The notes: a model not told the origin generated them from the letters alone. Shown: positions 1-10,650, counted from the stretch's first letter. The stretch is 64,000 nt of DNA from Septoria linicola (GCA_024114885.1 CP099421.1:1364001-1428000); one strand, 5' to 3'. A program made the numbers and translations.

Positions 1-20
1 CAGCAAGAGGAGGCAAGTAC

Positions 21-815
21 TCACTCCACAGCCCACAGTCCCTTCTCCTCAGTATCTGGCTTCCCAGCCTTTAGCATTGCGATGAAAAACTCTGGTCCGT
101 GCTGAAGCAGCATCTCCTCGAAAGCGAGCTCAATGTCTGATCTGGCCATGATGTCTCCTGACTGGAAGTTGCCATTGATCGGGCTCGGGCCATATATCCG
201 CAGGATCTTGATTGATGATATGAGTTTGAAGAGAAGACAAGCTAGACTTGTCGCTGGTAGGCCATTGATCAACGCGACTTTGTGGCAGTAGCTCCCGCTA
301 TCCTGCAGTCGATGGAGGAGCAGAAGGCCGGTCTTGTGAATCAGCTCCCAGCGGCCTTTGAGCCAATCGAGCTCAGGGCCGTGAGACGTTATCTTCAGCC
401 ATTGCTCGTGCAGATCGTCCAAGGTATCGAGGCGTTTGTGCAGAGTGTCCAGTCCAGCGAATGTGTCGGTTTTGAGGCTAGGAAATAATCGAAGCTGAGC
501 GGGCGAGACTTGACAGGATTTGATGTCTCGAACGAGGCCGTGCTCATGGTGCTTAATCAGTATGTTCAGCTTCGCGCATGTGAGGCATAAGCAGCGAAAG
601 CCATGAGCTGAATAGGGTATGTAGGGGAGGATTTCAAGCACCACTTCGGCCGGCAGAGCACTGAGTGAGAGCTGTGAAGGGAGCGATTGCACAGCGACAG
701 TGGCCATGTTGTTCGAAGTAGTGTTGTTGTGCCTGTGAGTGTCGTGCGTGCATAGAAAGTCAATAGACATGGCGTATAATGATATCAGCTTGTGAAAGAA
801 AGCTCGGTCCATCAA
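21..815 (-). CDS. F-box-like protein, 3' end cut off by the window edge
   Basis: An open frame of 264 codons. The segment LSALPAEVVLEILPYI followed by a Cys-rich helix resembles the core of an F-box, which in the family binds Skp1 in SCF ubiquitin ligases. The box lies about 12 residues after a second Met at 707, so 707 is the more natural start; 815 is the first ATG. The apparent stop at 21-23 lies inside a strong splice donor (GTGAGT, reading down from 24), so the gene most likely splices and continues to the left of the window. The rest of the protein has no repeats or motif I recognise. The F-box call is by pattern only and the substrate is unknown. Confidence 0.55.
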   Translation of the reverse strand: MMDRAFFHKLISLYAMSIDFLCTHDTHRHNNTTSNNMATVAVQSLPSQLSLSALPAEVVLEILPYIPYSAHGFRCLCLTCAKLNILIKHHEHGLVRDIKSCQVSPAQLRLFPSLKTDTFAGLDTLHKRLDTLDDLHEQWLKITSHGPELDWLKGRWELIHKTGLLLLHRLQDSGSYCHKVALINGLPATSLACLLFKLISSIKILRIYGPSPINGNFQSGDIMARSDIELAFEEMLLQHGPEFFIAMLKAGKPDTEEKGLWAVE

Positions 816-1390
816 TGTCCGGACCGTGATGGCACCAGCTTTCGACCACCTGTATGGCCCCTAGCTGACGCCTGCATTGCGTGCTGGCTCGCCTCATTTG
901 ACGACGAACAAGTATCCTCTCGTTATGGAAAGCACGGGTGGAGGAAAGCCGCCGCTGCTTGATCTGGTGTGCCGGCCCTGTCTAGACAGGAAGGATCGAG
1001 ATCGCACACGACACAAAAGCCGCTTCGTTCACGTCTGGACATTGTACTCGCCATTCTAAATAATGAACACACTGTGCTTTTTGTAGACTTTTCGGCCTCC
1101 CAGCTTGATTTGCAGCTCACTGCCGCTTGGCAGGTTTGCAGAAGTTGTCCAGCGACCACAAGTAATTGAGGCGGTATACGCAAAGCATTGCAACGTTTCT
1201 GCGTCTCCTGCCGTGTGTCAATGCGGATAGACTTGCCATTGGGACCTTGGCAGTGAGGCCATGTAGACAATGCTTAGACGCTGCTGACTTCGACTGATCG
1301 CTGTTCCGGTGTGGTATCCCCGCTGAAAACATATGCACCGCAAGCGATGTCATTGTGTTGCCAGATTGTTCCACTTCCGAATTTAATGTA
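816..1390. other. Intergenic, no gene seen
   Basis: This stretch lies between the start of the F-box-like gene and the 3' end of the Myb-repeat gene. It holds only short overlapping frames with no recognisable protein and no paired splice signals. It probably carries the promoter of the left gene and the 3' UTR of the right one. Confidence 0.5.
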
Positions 1391-2590
1391 TCACTGAATC
1401 TTATCCTGACGTGGATCGTGCCATTGAACGTTGCCAGCTTGATCCATTGTGTAGCGACCACGCAATGTCCAGACATATAGCTTTTTGATACCGGATACCG
1501 ATCGTCCGGGGAGCTGCATTGCTATCTCATTCCAAGGTCGCTTAGCCGCGTGTAGTCTCACGATAGTATCGCGTTCCTGCGCGGAGTAGTAATTGGCTCT
1601 CACAGTCTTTACTGAACCGTCGAGCAACTCGTACATCTTCCTGACCGAATGATACGATCGACCCGGTAACCTGTTCGCGATCTCTGGATATGACAGTCTC
1701 ATGATATTCCTGAGCCGAAGAACTTCGTGCTGTTCTTTGTCTGTCCATTTTGCCCAGCTGTGACTGCCAGGAGGTTTCCTCGCCGCCATGTATTTCTCGA
1801 AGATCCTTATCCAATATCGAACTGTTCGTTCAGTGCCTAAGTCGTTCCCTATCTCGGCCCAGGACACGCCCGCTTCTTTCAACGAGAAAAGTCTCTTGAC
1901 TTGTTCCCATGTGGGAGGGTTGTGTGATTGCATGGAGCTTAACATTGTTTGGACACTCCGCACCGGCCAGCCGAGGTATTTCGCGATATCTTTCGGTAGC
2001 ATGCCTTCTTCATGGTACTTCCTCCTCGCTAGATCCCTCTCCTCGAGCGTGTACATTCTGCTGCCAGCAGCATCGTTTCGTTTATGGTCAACAGTTGCGT
2101 CGATACGAGAGGTCGTGCTGTTCAGACTGCGGCCCAGTTGCGTAGCAATGGCTCGCAGGCACATGCCCCCATGCCAAAGCTCGGCGAGCTTGACATGATC
2201 GGCGTCTGACCACGGTACATCTTTCTTGTAAAAGGCTTGAGACGATAACATGCCACCATCATAAAGATACTTCCATACCACTAAAGGCTTGATACCTGTC
2301 ACGCCTGCGATTGCCTTGACATGGTGGTCTCTATCGAAAAGCTGGTGTATCTTCTCGCGATCATTTGGTGTCAGCCCTGATGTTATGTCGTCCTCTTCTT
2401 CCACTTCGACTGCTGTTAATGGCTGCTGAAGAGAGCGTGTGCTATCGTAGAGGCATCGCAGCTGCAAGATCCTTGTCAAAGGTATCGATGGAGACCATTG
2501 CGACGCTTCACATAGCACGCGGGATGGAGTCTTCCTACAGCACGCGTTATATGTTATTTGAAGGGCAAGCCTGAATGGAGATGATAGCAT
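1391..2590 (-). CDS. Multi-repeat Myb/SANT-like DNA-binding protein with a mitochondrial-type presequence
   Basis: A single-exon protein of 399 residues. Six degenerate Myb/SANT-like helix-turn-helix units can be seen at about residues 74-115, 125-165, 180-220, 226-265, 280-320 and 334-373. Each has an aromatic start (PWSDAD, YTLEER, PTWEQ, KWTDKEQ, YYSAQE), a central W/I-E/A-IA helix and a G-R/T-S recognition turn; two share the LPGRS turn. Residues 1-50 are rich in Arg, Ser and Leu and lack acidic residues until about 60, which fits a mitochondrial targeting sequence. Role inferred, not shown: an organellar nucleic-acid-binding protein. A nuclear factor with a misleading N-terminus is the alternative. 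Confidence 0.7.
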   Translation of the reverse strand: MLSSPFRLALQITYNACCRKTPSRVLCEASQWSPSIPLTRILQLRCLYDSTRSLQQPLTAVEVEEEDDITSGLTPNDREKIHQLFDRDHHVKAIAGVTGIKPLVVWKYLYDGGMLSSQAFYKKDVPWSDADHVKLAELWHGGMCLRAIATQLGRSLNSTTSRIDATVDHKRNDAAGSRMYTLEERDLARRKYHEEGMLPKDIAKYLGWPVRSVQTMLSSMQSHNPPTWEQVKRLFSLKEAGVSWAEIGNDLGTERTVRYWIRIFEKYMAARKPPGSHSWAKWTDKEQHEVLRLRNIMRLSYPEIANRLPGRSYHSVRKMYELLDGSVKTVRANYYSAQERDTIVRLHAAKRPWNEIAMQLPGRSVSGIKKLYVWTLRGRYTMDQAGNVQWHDPRQDKIQ

Positions 2591-2884
2591 ATTCTAGCTG
2601 CAGCTCGAGTGCGATGCTATGGACGCGTCTCGGTGACATTGGGGAACCCTGGAAAAAGATGAGGCTGAACCTTATCTACGCGCTGACGTCATGCGAGTTC
2701 GAGAGAACCAAAATATACGGCCAAATAGTATGCAACACGATAGTCGCCCTACTACACAGCATCTACCTTCATCCTGGCGCCTCCAACACCCAAGACCAGG
2801 ACCGTCAAGGCATCCACATCCAACACCACGTCTCGAATCATATACTCCCTCTTTGGCCTCCTCATCCTCATCCTCGCCATCACA

Positions 2885-3541
2885 ATGGGCCGCTCACGCA
2901 ACAGCACGAAAAACGACATAACCACCTCCGACGGCACACCCATAACCCTCCCCGCTCGAGCCCTCGACCCGCCATCAACCTTCACCGACGGCCTTCCCCT
3001 CCCACGCATGTTCGTCTTCGACCTCGACTACACCCTCTGGCCCTTCTGGGTAGACACCCACGTCTCCGCGCCCCTCAAAGCATCCACCACCTCCCCAGGC
3101 CTAATAGTCAACGACGCCTACGGCGAAAAATGCGCCTTCTACAACGACGTAGCATCAATTCTCTCAGACATCAAGCAACGAAACATCACTCTCGCTGCAG
3201 CATCGCGGACTTCAGCGCCGCGGTTAGCTCGCAGAATGCTGGAATTGTTGAGGATACCCCAGAATTCACAGAACGAGACGCCGAGTAGCAGGACGGCGAT
3301 GAGTATGTTTGATCATATGGAAATCTACCCCGGTGATAAGAGGAACCATTTCAAAGAGTTGCAGGTGGCGACAGACTTGCCGTTTGAGGAGATGGTGTTC
3401 TTTGATGATGAGTCGAGGAATAAGAATGTCGAGGAGTTGGGTGTTGTCATGCAGCTGGTACGGGATGGTGTCACGAGAGCCGAGATTGATCAAGGAGTGC
3501 AAAGCTGGAGGGAGAGAAATGGTAGGATGCAGAAGGAATGA
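2885..3541 (+). CDS. Magnesium-dependent phosphatase-1 (MDP-1) family, HAD superfamily
   Basis: A 218-residue single-exon protein with all HAD motifs in order. Motif I is FDLDYTLWP (nucleophile Asp46, acid/base Asp48), motif II is AAASRTSAP (Ser107), a Lys lies near 157, and motif III is FFDDE (Asp174/175). The LWP after motif I and SRT at motif II are typical of MDP-1. That family dephosphorylates protein Tyr(P) and sugar or aldehyde phosphates in the cytosol. Length is slightly above the family norm because of a 40-residue polar N-terminus. The chosen ATG is the first in frame; an ATG directly before motif I (RMFVFD) would give too short an N-terminus. Confidence 0.88.
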   Translation: MGRSRNSTKNDITTSDGTPITLPARALDPPSTFTDGLPLPRMFVFDLDYTLWPFWVDTHVSAPLKASTTSPGLIVNDAYGEKCAFYNDVASILSDIKQRNITLAAASRTSAPRLARRMLELLRIPQNSQNETPSSRTAMSMFDHMEIYPGDKRNHFKELQVATDLPFEEMVFFDDESRNKNVEELGVVMQLVRDGVTRAEIDQGVQSWRERNGRMQKE

Positions 3542-3587
3542 TAATGATATGATGCACGTGCTGCGTTCAGCCGGAGGCGTTTCGATC

Positions 3588-3686
3588 GAAGTGCATGTTA
3601 TACCCATAGATGAGAAGATAGAAGTGCATGTTATACCCATAGATGAGAAGATAGAAGTGCATGTTATACCCATAGATGAGAAGATA
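3588..3686. repeat. 33-bp minisatellite, three perfect copies
   Basis: Three head-to-tail identical copies of a 33-bp unit beginning GAAGTGCATGTTATACCC, followed by a 6-base start of a fourth. It starts 46 bp after the stop codon of the MDP-1 gene, so it probably lies in the 3' UTR. The unit is a multiple of three and is open in several frames on both strands, but no convincing gene uses it. Confidence 0.95.
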
Positions 3687-4165
3687 GAAGTGGTCAATGG
3701 CAAAGGTACAAGTTTGAGGAACCTCTGTGATCATGCTAGCCTCCCTCTGCTAATTGAGTACAGTGCTAACACGGTATCGTATCTGCAAACATTCGCTATG
3801 TGCTCAGTTCCTTTGTCGAAGCCGAATAAGAAGGGCACTCCCTATTAGCTTACACCGCAGTGTTGTAAGAACCAGACTCCTGGAATGCCTTGTGCCATAA
3901 TCGTTTCGTCAATGTTATTCTTTCCATTACCATGCATCGCCGTCCACTGTGAAACTTGAACCAAAGACGCCAAACTCTACTGCGCCATAACGCTACGCGC
4001 ACTGAAGCTGAAGTCGAAAAGTCATCCCTGTTCCTTCTTGATAATTCGCCTTTTTGGTCGACGCGAATTGGGTATAAAATGAGCCCGAATGCTGTGCTGG
4101 AATCAAAGTCGTCAAGTTGCGTGCGTTTGGAACAGGTTCGGCAAGGCCTACTGCCAGTCAAATCC
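3687..4165. other. Intergenic between convergent genes
   Basis: This lies between the MDP-1 gene and the 3' end of the Cdc4-like gene, which converge. No coding exon or RNA is visible. Presumably the 3' UTRs of both. Confidence 0.5.
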
Positions 4166-7100
4166 CTAGGCCGCTGCAGCATCCTCATGGACCGAAGCAG
4201 TGTCTATGTCTGGGTCGGCGATCTCTTTACCACGAGGATCAACGACAATGCGCTGCCCACGCTGATCCGCGGCCGCCCCATCTCGTGCTGCGCCAAAATC
4301 AAGAACCTGGGAGAACGTTAGTCTGCAGTTGTAGAAGGGAACTTCGGCCATCTCACCTCGATATAAGTCATCGAGTTGCGCTGCACAGCAGCAACACAAC
4401 GACGCTCATCAAATCTCACTTGCCACACCCCGCTGAGGTCAGTGAGCAGATCGCGAACACATTCGCCATTCTTGACATTCCACATTTTGAGCGTGCGATC
4501 AGATCCAGAAATAACCTTCTGTCCGTCATGCTGAAAGCAAGTGATTGCTCCGGTATGCGCTGACAAGGTGGCTTTACAAGCACCATTCTCCGGATCCCAG
4601 ATACGTAACGTACTGTCAGCGGCAGCAGATACAAGTCGGTCATCGCTCAAGTCAAGGAGGCCAACGAGAGAGGTGTGGCCTTCGAGATTAAACAAACATG
4701 CCCCACTTACGAGATCCCAGACTTTGACGAGGTTATCCATCGAGCCTGAAATGCAGCGGTTGCGGGCATGGTCCAGTACTACACTATAGACCTTTTGTGT
4801 ATGACCTTGCAGTCGATGTACGAGGTCACCGTTAGAGATCTTCCACACACGCACCGTACAGTCGTAAGAGCCAGAGACCAGCGTATCTCCGTGAGCTGCA
4901 ATAGCGCGCACCGAGTTATGGTGACCTGACAGCGTCCGCAGAAAGTATGGGTTATCGTGATCATTCGCTGGTGGTCCAGCGTGATATATGTTGCGGTCTC
5001 CCGGTTTTGGCAGCTTCCACACTCTAAGTGTGGAGTCGCGCGAACCAGTGATGATCAATGGCTCCTCTGGCATCATCACTGGCGTTCCATCAGGCTCCGT
5101 GTCGACTTGCACTGGCTTCAGGATGACCAAGCAGCGCACAGTTGAGGTGTGACCCTGGAATACTTGCAGGCAACGGCCACTCTTGATGTCCCAGACGCGC
5201 ACACTGCGATCTGTAGAACCTGAAACCAAAATGTCTCCATCATATTGCAGCGCCCAGACACCGCCTTCATGTCCCTCGAGTCGGTTGCGCAGTGCGCCAG
5301 TCTTGGTGTCATAGACGTTGATCTTAGTATCGTCACTACCAGTCAAGATCTTGTCACTGTCAAACAAGAGGCAAGTAACCACATGCCGATGGTGTGCACG
5401 GAAGGCGAGGTGATGTGGCTGGCTCTCCTCGTCCATCCAGGCTTTGCGGATCAGGTAATGGCGCTGATACAGTGACTTGAAGAGGTGCATGTTGCGGAGG
5501 CTGTCCAGCCCTACGGAAGGATGCGGGACAGCTTGCATAGCTGCATGCGCAAAGGCGTTGGCGCCTTTGGCAGTGCCGAGAAGCTTCAACCACTTACTAT
5601 TTGGCGTTGCAGTAGGCTTCGTGATCGAGGAAGATGCGTGTAAAGGACGACGTTTGCTCTTCTTGGAGCTGGACGGCTTTACCACCTTCCTCTTTCTGTC
5701 CTGCACAGTGACGGTAGAAGAAGCTGTAAGCTCGTCTTCGCTGGCGAGTGTTGAGTCCTCGTAAGGCTCAGGTGACACAGGCAAAGGCTTGCTCAAGTCC
5801 TCTTCGTAGCCATCTTCGCCAGGATGCTGCCAGCCCCAGCCTTCGCGAACGGCTCTTGCTATTTCGCCGTCAGGTATCGTATAGCCGTCACGCTCTAGAA
5901 GATCCTTCCAGGCCTTTTCATCGCTATTGATTAGCTTTCTCCAGCGCTTCGAGACCTGTGCTGCGCGACACATGCTCTGTGCATCGAGGAATCTGGTGAT
6001 GTTCAAACCCAGTTCCGCCGGCAGGATATTGAATGGGTCGCACTTCAGTGCAGGGTTGACGACATTAGCGACCATCTGCAACGTCGGCTTCGCGCATCGT
6101 CGAAGGAACTGATACATCAGGTAGGTTTGCATTGCTTCCGGCATGCTGTCAAATGCGTCAACCATGGTAGGAATGTCCATGATTGTGGGTCTTGTGGACA
6201 TCTGTGCTTGGCCGCTGTGGGACTTGTAAGGCATCTCTAAAGATGACCGCTTCGAGGATTGCGAATCGAAAGACTTCGCGCTTTGCGTCTTGCTGTCATC
6301 GTCGAGGTCGAGACCAGACACCACGCTAGCGTTCTCTTCGTTGTGATCGCGGAAAGACTGGTCGAATGCATTTTGACGAGAAGCTAGGTTTGCCGCAGCT
6401 GTTATCGGTGACAAGCTTGGGCTCGGTAAGCTGGCATCGTTCTGCGAGGTGGTTAAGATGCCGGGCAAGTTGGGTCTCCTGGTGTCGTCCGGCCGAGGTG
6501 CTGGCATGAGATCCGTGTCTGTGATGGGTGGAGTAGCGGTAGCTCCAGCTCGCTGGCTGGCCCAGTTCTCCGCGTTGTGTTCCAGCTGTCTAACCTTTCT
6601 TCTTGAGTGACTGCTTGCCATATTGAGCTCTGGCCCATCTTCGTCTTGATCTTCGGTGTCTGCCATCTGTAGGTCCTGGCTGTCGTCCTGCAGCTCTTGC
6701 ACCCGCGAGTGAGACGGCTTACCACCTGTCCTATTCTTTTGGCTTACGTGCCTGCTTGCTCTGGGCAAAGCGCCCATCACATCGGTGTCTGGAGTAACGG
6801 GGGATGGGTGTGACGGGTTGGCGAGCTGCTGTGTCGTTCTGGCAGCACTCGACTCGTTAAGAGAAGGCTGTTCAGTCATCTCAGAGTATGTGCGGTGCAG
6901 TGATGAGCGCTGCTTCTTGGTCTTTCTCTGCAAGCTCGCGAGCTCCGCTGCCTCTGCTATCGACACCGGAGTGGCGCTACGCTTCAGCGAGTTCGAAGCT
7001 CGGGCACCGGATCCCTTCTTGCCCTGTTGTAACATTTGAAGACCTCGCACAGGCGTTTCGTAGCCGTCATGCTTCTCTTCCTGCCGAATGGAGCCATTGC

Positions 7101-7611
7101 TCCTGTGGATCTTTGCCTGCAGCTCGTGATACTGTTGCATGGTTGCTGCCGGATCCTCTGATTCTCGGAACACAGTCGGCCGGCCGTTGACGTCGAAGCA
7201 GAACTTCTTGATCGTGCTCGGTGTCGGTGTAAAAGCGAGCGGATACTGTTTGGGGTCGCGTTCGTACAGGTCATGTGGTGGCTTCATGACCAGCGGAGGG
7301 AGAGAAACAGTCGTGGTCGTCGTAACGGTGGTAATAGTCTGCTGCGTGGCAGGACCGAAGGACATCTGGCCCATGGTCGAGTGTTCGGGGGGCATTGTGG
7401 TGGATGTGGTGGTGCGAGTAGTGTGTTCAAGGTTGCTCCTATGCTCGGCCACGTTGTCGTCGGTAGGCGAGGCGGGGGCGGTGGAGAGTATGGCCTCGGG
7501 AGGATATGAAGTGCTATGCTGAGGCTTGTCGTGTAGTCCCAGCCCGATATGTCGTGTAGTCTCCATGCTTCGGTGGGAATCGTGATGCCGCGTGTGATCT
7601 GGGATTGGCAT
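4166..7611 (-). CDS. cdc4: Cdc4/Fbw7-type F-box and WD40-repeat protein (SCF substrate receptor)
   Basis: Two exons: 7611-4357 and 4306-4166, giving 1131 residues. The 50-nt intron (GTGAGA donor, GACTAAC branch, CCCAG acceptor) must be removed, because it yields the in-frame tail VLDFGAARDG... where simple read-through stops in the intron after TYIEVRW. A long Ser/Thr-rich N-terminus (1-475) precedes a dimerisation-like helix (about 483-510), the F-box (about 524-565, core FNILPAELGLNITRFLD), a basic linker and WD40 repeats from about 735 to 1085 (VSGSTDRSVRVWD, VSGSYDCTVRVWK, ISGSDRTLKMW). In the family it docks phosphodegrons to Skp1-cullin for cell-cycle proteolysis. A nuclear site is suggested by KRKVVKPSSSKKSKRR near 640-655. 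Sulphur regulators (SconB/Met30) share the layout, so the exact orthologue is inferred. Confidence 0.88.
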
Positions 7612-8872
7612 TCACCGTTGTCACGCGGCCGTTGGGAGGGTCCGGCGCGGTGTTGACGCGTGGGAGGAAGTGTCTCGTCGAGGAATAGTGCTTCTTGCCC
7701 GCCTCTCGAGAGAAGATGAACACGCTCGCGACTTCCGAGCTGCCTCTAAGTGCTAGGTCGGGCGGCAATCCGTAGCATCGAGCTGTGAGAGCACCTTCCC
7801 GCAGCAAGGCGCTCCTGAACACGCTGCCGCTGCACGCCTGGTGGCCTTCGCCGCTATGAGGTAGTCCGGAGTGTCGTGTAGGTGGCCATTCATGTGAACG
7901 CTGGCGGGCTAGTTGCAGAGGGCGAGGAGGTGACGTGCGGGTGGTCTTTGATGGATGTTTGGAGCGTAGGAGCCAAGCCAAAAGAGTGGCGGGCACTCGC
8001 CTCACTCCAAACTCTGCCGATCAACTTGTTGCTGCACACTGCTATTGGAGTATTTGCATACACTAAATACCTGCATGGCCTAACCTGTGTGAACGGTCTT
8101 CCCTGTGTGCACGCTCGGCACGATCTACAGATATGCTATGATCACACCATCGCGAGCGAAGACTGCCGGTTGCCGGCAGGCAACCCGCGAAGCTACCACC
8201 ATCATGTACCTACACGTTACCTCGTCCAAATTTCTGCATAGGTCTCGCTTTACCACGTATTGATGCTAGAGGAACATCGATACTTGGTGCGAACATAGCC
8301 TTAAGACTTCGCTGCCATTTCCAAAGCGTGCTTGAAAGCTAGCTTCAACCATGCGGATTACCACAATGTCATCATGTGGCTGTAGCAACAAGCTGTTCGA
8401 GCTGTCTGTTTGTGGCAACACTTGGACGCCCATTTATGAAGAAACAACGAACATCCTTGCTTGGTGCTGAAAGACTATTCGGACCAGAAACCGCCAGAGA
8501 CAGGGGCGTTTCGTCTTGAGCACCACGCATCTACGTTGGATTCCGGGATATGAGCCGAAGCTACGCTGGCGATGTGCAGCTCGTTGCGATAACTTGCGTA
8601 AAGGCGATAGGAGGTTGTACTGAGACTGAAGCACAGAGAACAGCATGCAGGGATCTGCGTCTACAGATCGTGCACAAATCTTTGGACGAAGTCGGGCGCT
8701 ACAGACGTGGGCTGCCAACCACAGTAGTACAAGTTGATCATTTTGTAGACAAGACATCCCTTTCGATGCACCGAGAAGACAAGCTCGTCCCTTTCCGCCC
8801 CAAACATGAATCGTAATGTCTCTCTAACAGTAGTCAACTGACAAGACCCAGCAATTTAGACTTGTCCTTCAC
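7612..8872. other. Intergenic, 1.26 kb, no gene seen
   Basis: This is upstream of the Cdc4-like gene. All open frames are short, overlap on both strands and show no motif or coding-like residue pattern. Likely promoter and 5' leader of the Cdc4-like gene. No RNA gene recognised. Confidence 0.5.
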
Positions 8873-9448
8873 TCAAGACCCCCTCAAGACTTCAATCACA
8901 ACGCCAATCAATCTCAACATATCGACAACTGGCGGCCTCGCCTCCTCCCCACACAGAATCTCCTCCACCATCTCGTCTTCAAGCTCCGAAAACAGGACTT
9001 CCGCGATGTCCAATAGTGGTCGAGGATATACTTCAGCATCCTTTTCGGCCTGCAAAAGTAACTCGACCGCGAGCGCTGTGTCATCGCTGAAGATCTGCTT
9101 GTAAAACGCTGCAGGACGAGTCTCGCTCTCCGGTCCCACGCCCCGCATGCGGAGGTCCTCGTCTTTGCTCTCGTTGACATAGTGGATAGTGGAGCATGGA
9201 GAACGGCTGCGTGAGCGGTAGCTGCTGGGGGAAGACCGCTTGCTGTACTGCGACCCGGCACGTTTGGGTGAGCGGCTACGCGATGTACGCTCCCCGCTTC
9301 GTCGTTGACTATGGCGGCCTCGATCCTTTTGCTGGATACTTCCGTCTCTACTTCTTTTGGAGCTGCTTGAAGATGGATGTGGTTCAGGAAGTGAAGGTGA
9401 GCTGTTGCCTGAGCAATGCGGTGGCTCGTAGGTTGGTGTAGGAGGCAT
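8873..9448 (-). CDS. Hypothetical Ser/Arg-rich protein
   Basis: A 191-residue frame. Residues 25-85 are rich in Ser, Arg and Lys with RS/SR dipeptides (RSRSPKR, SRSRSP), as in splicing-related RS domains. Residues 110-190 form an acidic helical tail (TALAVELLLQAEKDAEV, VLFSELEDEMVEEIL). No named domain recognised. A longer 295-codon frame overlaps it out of phase, but that reads as low-complexity with poor residue patterns, so I prefer this one. A nuclear RNA-processing role is only suggested by the RS content. Confidence 0.5.
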   Translation of the reverse strand: MPPTPTYEPPHCSGNSSPSLPEPHPSSSSSKRSRDGSIQQKDRGRHSQRRSGERTSRSRSPKRAGSQYSKRSSPSSYRSRSRSPCSTIHYVNESKDEDLRMRGVGPESETRPAAFYKQIFSDDTALAVELLLQAEKDAEVYPRPLLDIAEVLFSELEDEMVEEILCGEEARPPVVDMLRLIGVVIEVLRGS

Positions 9449-9968
9449 GATGAGGTTGTTTTAAAGCTGAAGCTTCGGTGATTTGGTGGTGATGTAGGTG
9501 GTGTAGCTCTTGTGATGGATGGATGTGTATCTGACGCTGTTGGTTGGAAACGCGCTGCGTGAAACGGTGATGGGTTTTGTGAGATGTCAAAGGAAAGGAA
9601 ACACCTGGCATACGAATAGGAAGACATAGTATCAGTTTGACAATACTGTATCGCTATTGTTGCGAGTGTTATTGTTGTGCGTGTCGTGACTAACACTGGG
9701 TGGCTGACGGACAGGGGTGAGAGGCTGTCAGGTTCACTTGCTGCATGAGGTGCATGGCGATGTAGGGCACGCATCGCAAAGGCCCTTTGCACCGGACCCA
9801 TGAGCCTAAATTCAACATCAGCACATTCGAAACCAGCAGAAGTCAGTCAGACTGTGATAGCAGCTCCTCCACTCTTTGGTATATCGATAGCGACAGGCAT
9901 ATTGATGACATTCAAAGCGATAGGGCGCACACGAGAGATTCGTGAACTGTCAAGAAGATGTTCGCAAT

Positions 9969-10650
9969 ATGCTGTACAGCACAAGAAACGTGGCTGTCCA
10001 GCAAGTCGTGACGACGTGGAACACCAAGTTTGAATCTATACCAACGGCGAGTGAGGAAGTAAATTACAGGAAAGTGAGATTTCTGAGGAGCTAGCTGATG
10101 ATGTGAACGCGCTAGGACCTTCACGACGTTCTTCTGGCTGTTGTCTTCCGTGCACTCTGTCGAATTCCGATTTCACACAGCCATAACGGCCCTTACTGCA
10201 GACGAATGCAGCACGTTCGCCGCCAAAGTGCCCACCTTATCCCCCGAAGCCATTGGAGGCATCGCCACAAAGATAGCCGCAATTCTCCAAGCCTTACGCG
10301 ACTCCGGCTTGTCTACAGGCGAATTTGATGACATCTGGCAATACGATAATGAAGAGTAAGCCCTATTGCGAGACTCTCTAACTTATGCTTACTCACCTCT
10401 CTACAGACTTACCAAAGAGACTCTAGCAGCTTTTACTACAGCAGCATGGCAGTCGCTCTCGCTGGAGCCGAGTGACATTACGGCGGAAGTACTCAGCTCC
10501 TGCACACTGCCATTAATTACCGCAAGCCATTGCTCAGTCCCAAGGTCTGAGGACGTATACGTCCGTCTTGGCCCTACTCAAGATGAGCTTGCCTTGAAGA
10601 CAGGAAGCACTTCGTGTGTTGGTGTGATGCTCGGCCTATCACCATACTAG
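9969..10650 (+). CDS. Small spliced protein of unknown function, 5' end uncertain
   Basis: The secure part is two exons joined by an intron at 10358-10425 (GTAAGC donor, CTCTAAC branch, CTACAG acceptor) that turns ...QYDNE into ...ELTKETLAAF, ending at 10650. The upstream exon has no ATG in its own open frame. A tentative first exon, 9969-10050 (starting MLYSTRNVAVQQ), joins in phase through an intron 10051-10180 (GTGAGG to CACAG), but this intron lacks a clear branch site. The protein is helical, with LSPEAIGGIATKIAAILQAL as its clearest segment. I do not recognise the family. Confidence 0.4.

Noticed and set aside
2575..3288. A 237-codon plus-strand frame overlapping the MDP-1 gene
   Set aside because: It is His/Pro/Arg-rich from reading the phosphatase codons out of frame, and the phosphatase frame has all catalytic motifs.
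8914..9801. A 295-codon minus-strand frame overlapping the RS-rich gene
   Set aside because: Its Thr/Ser/His-rich composition lacks any domain-like pattern; the 191-codon frame has a clearer acidic helical tail.
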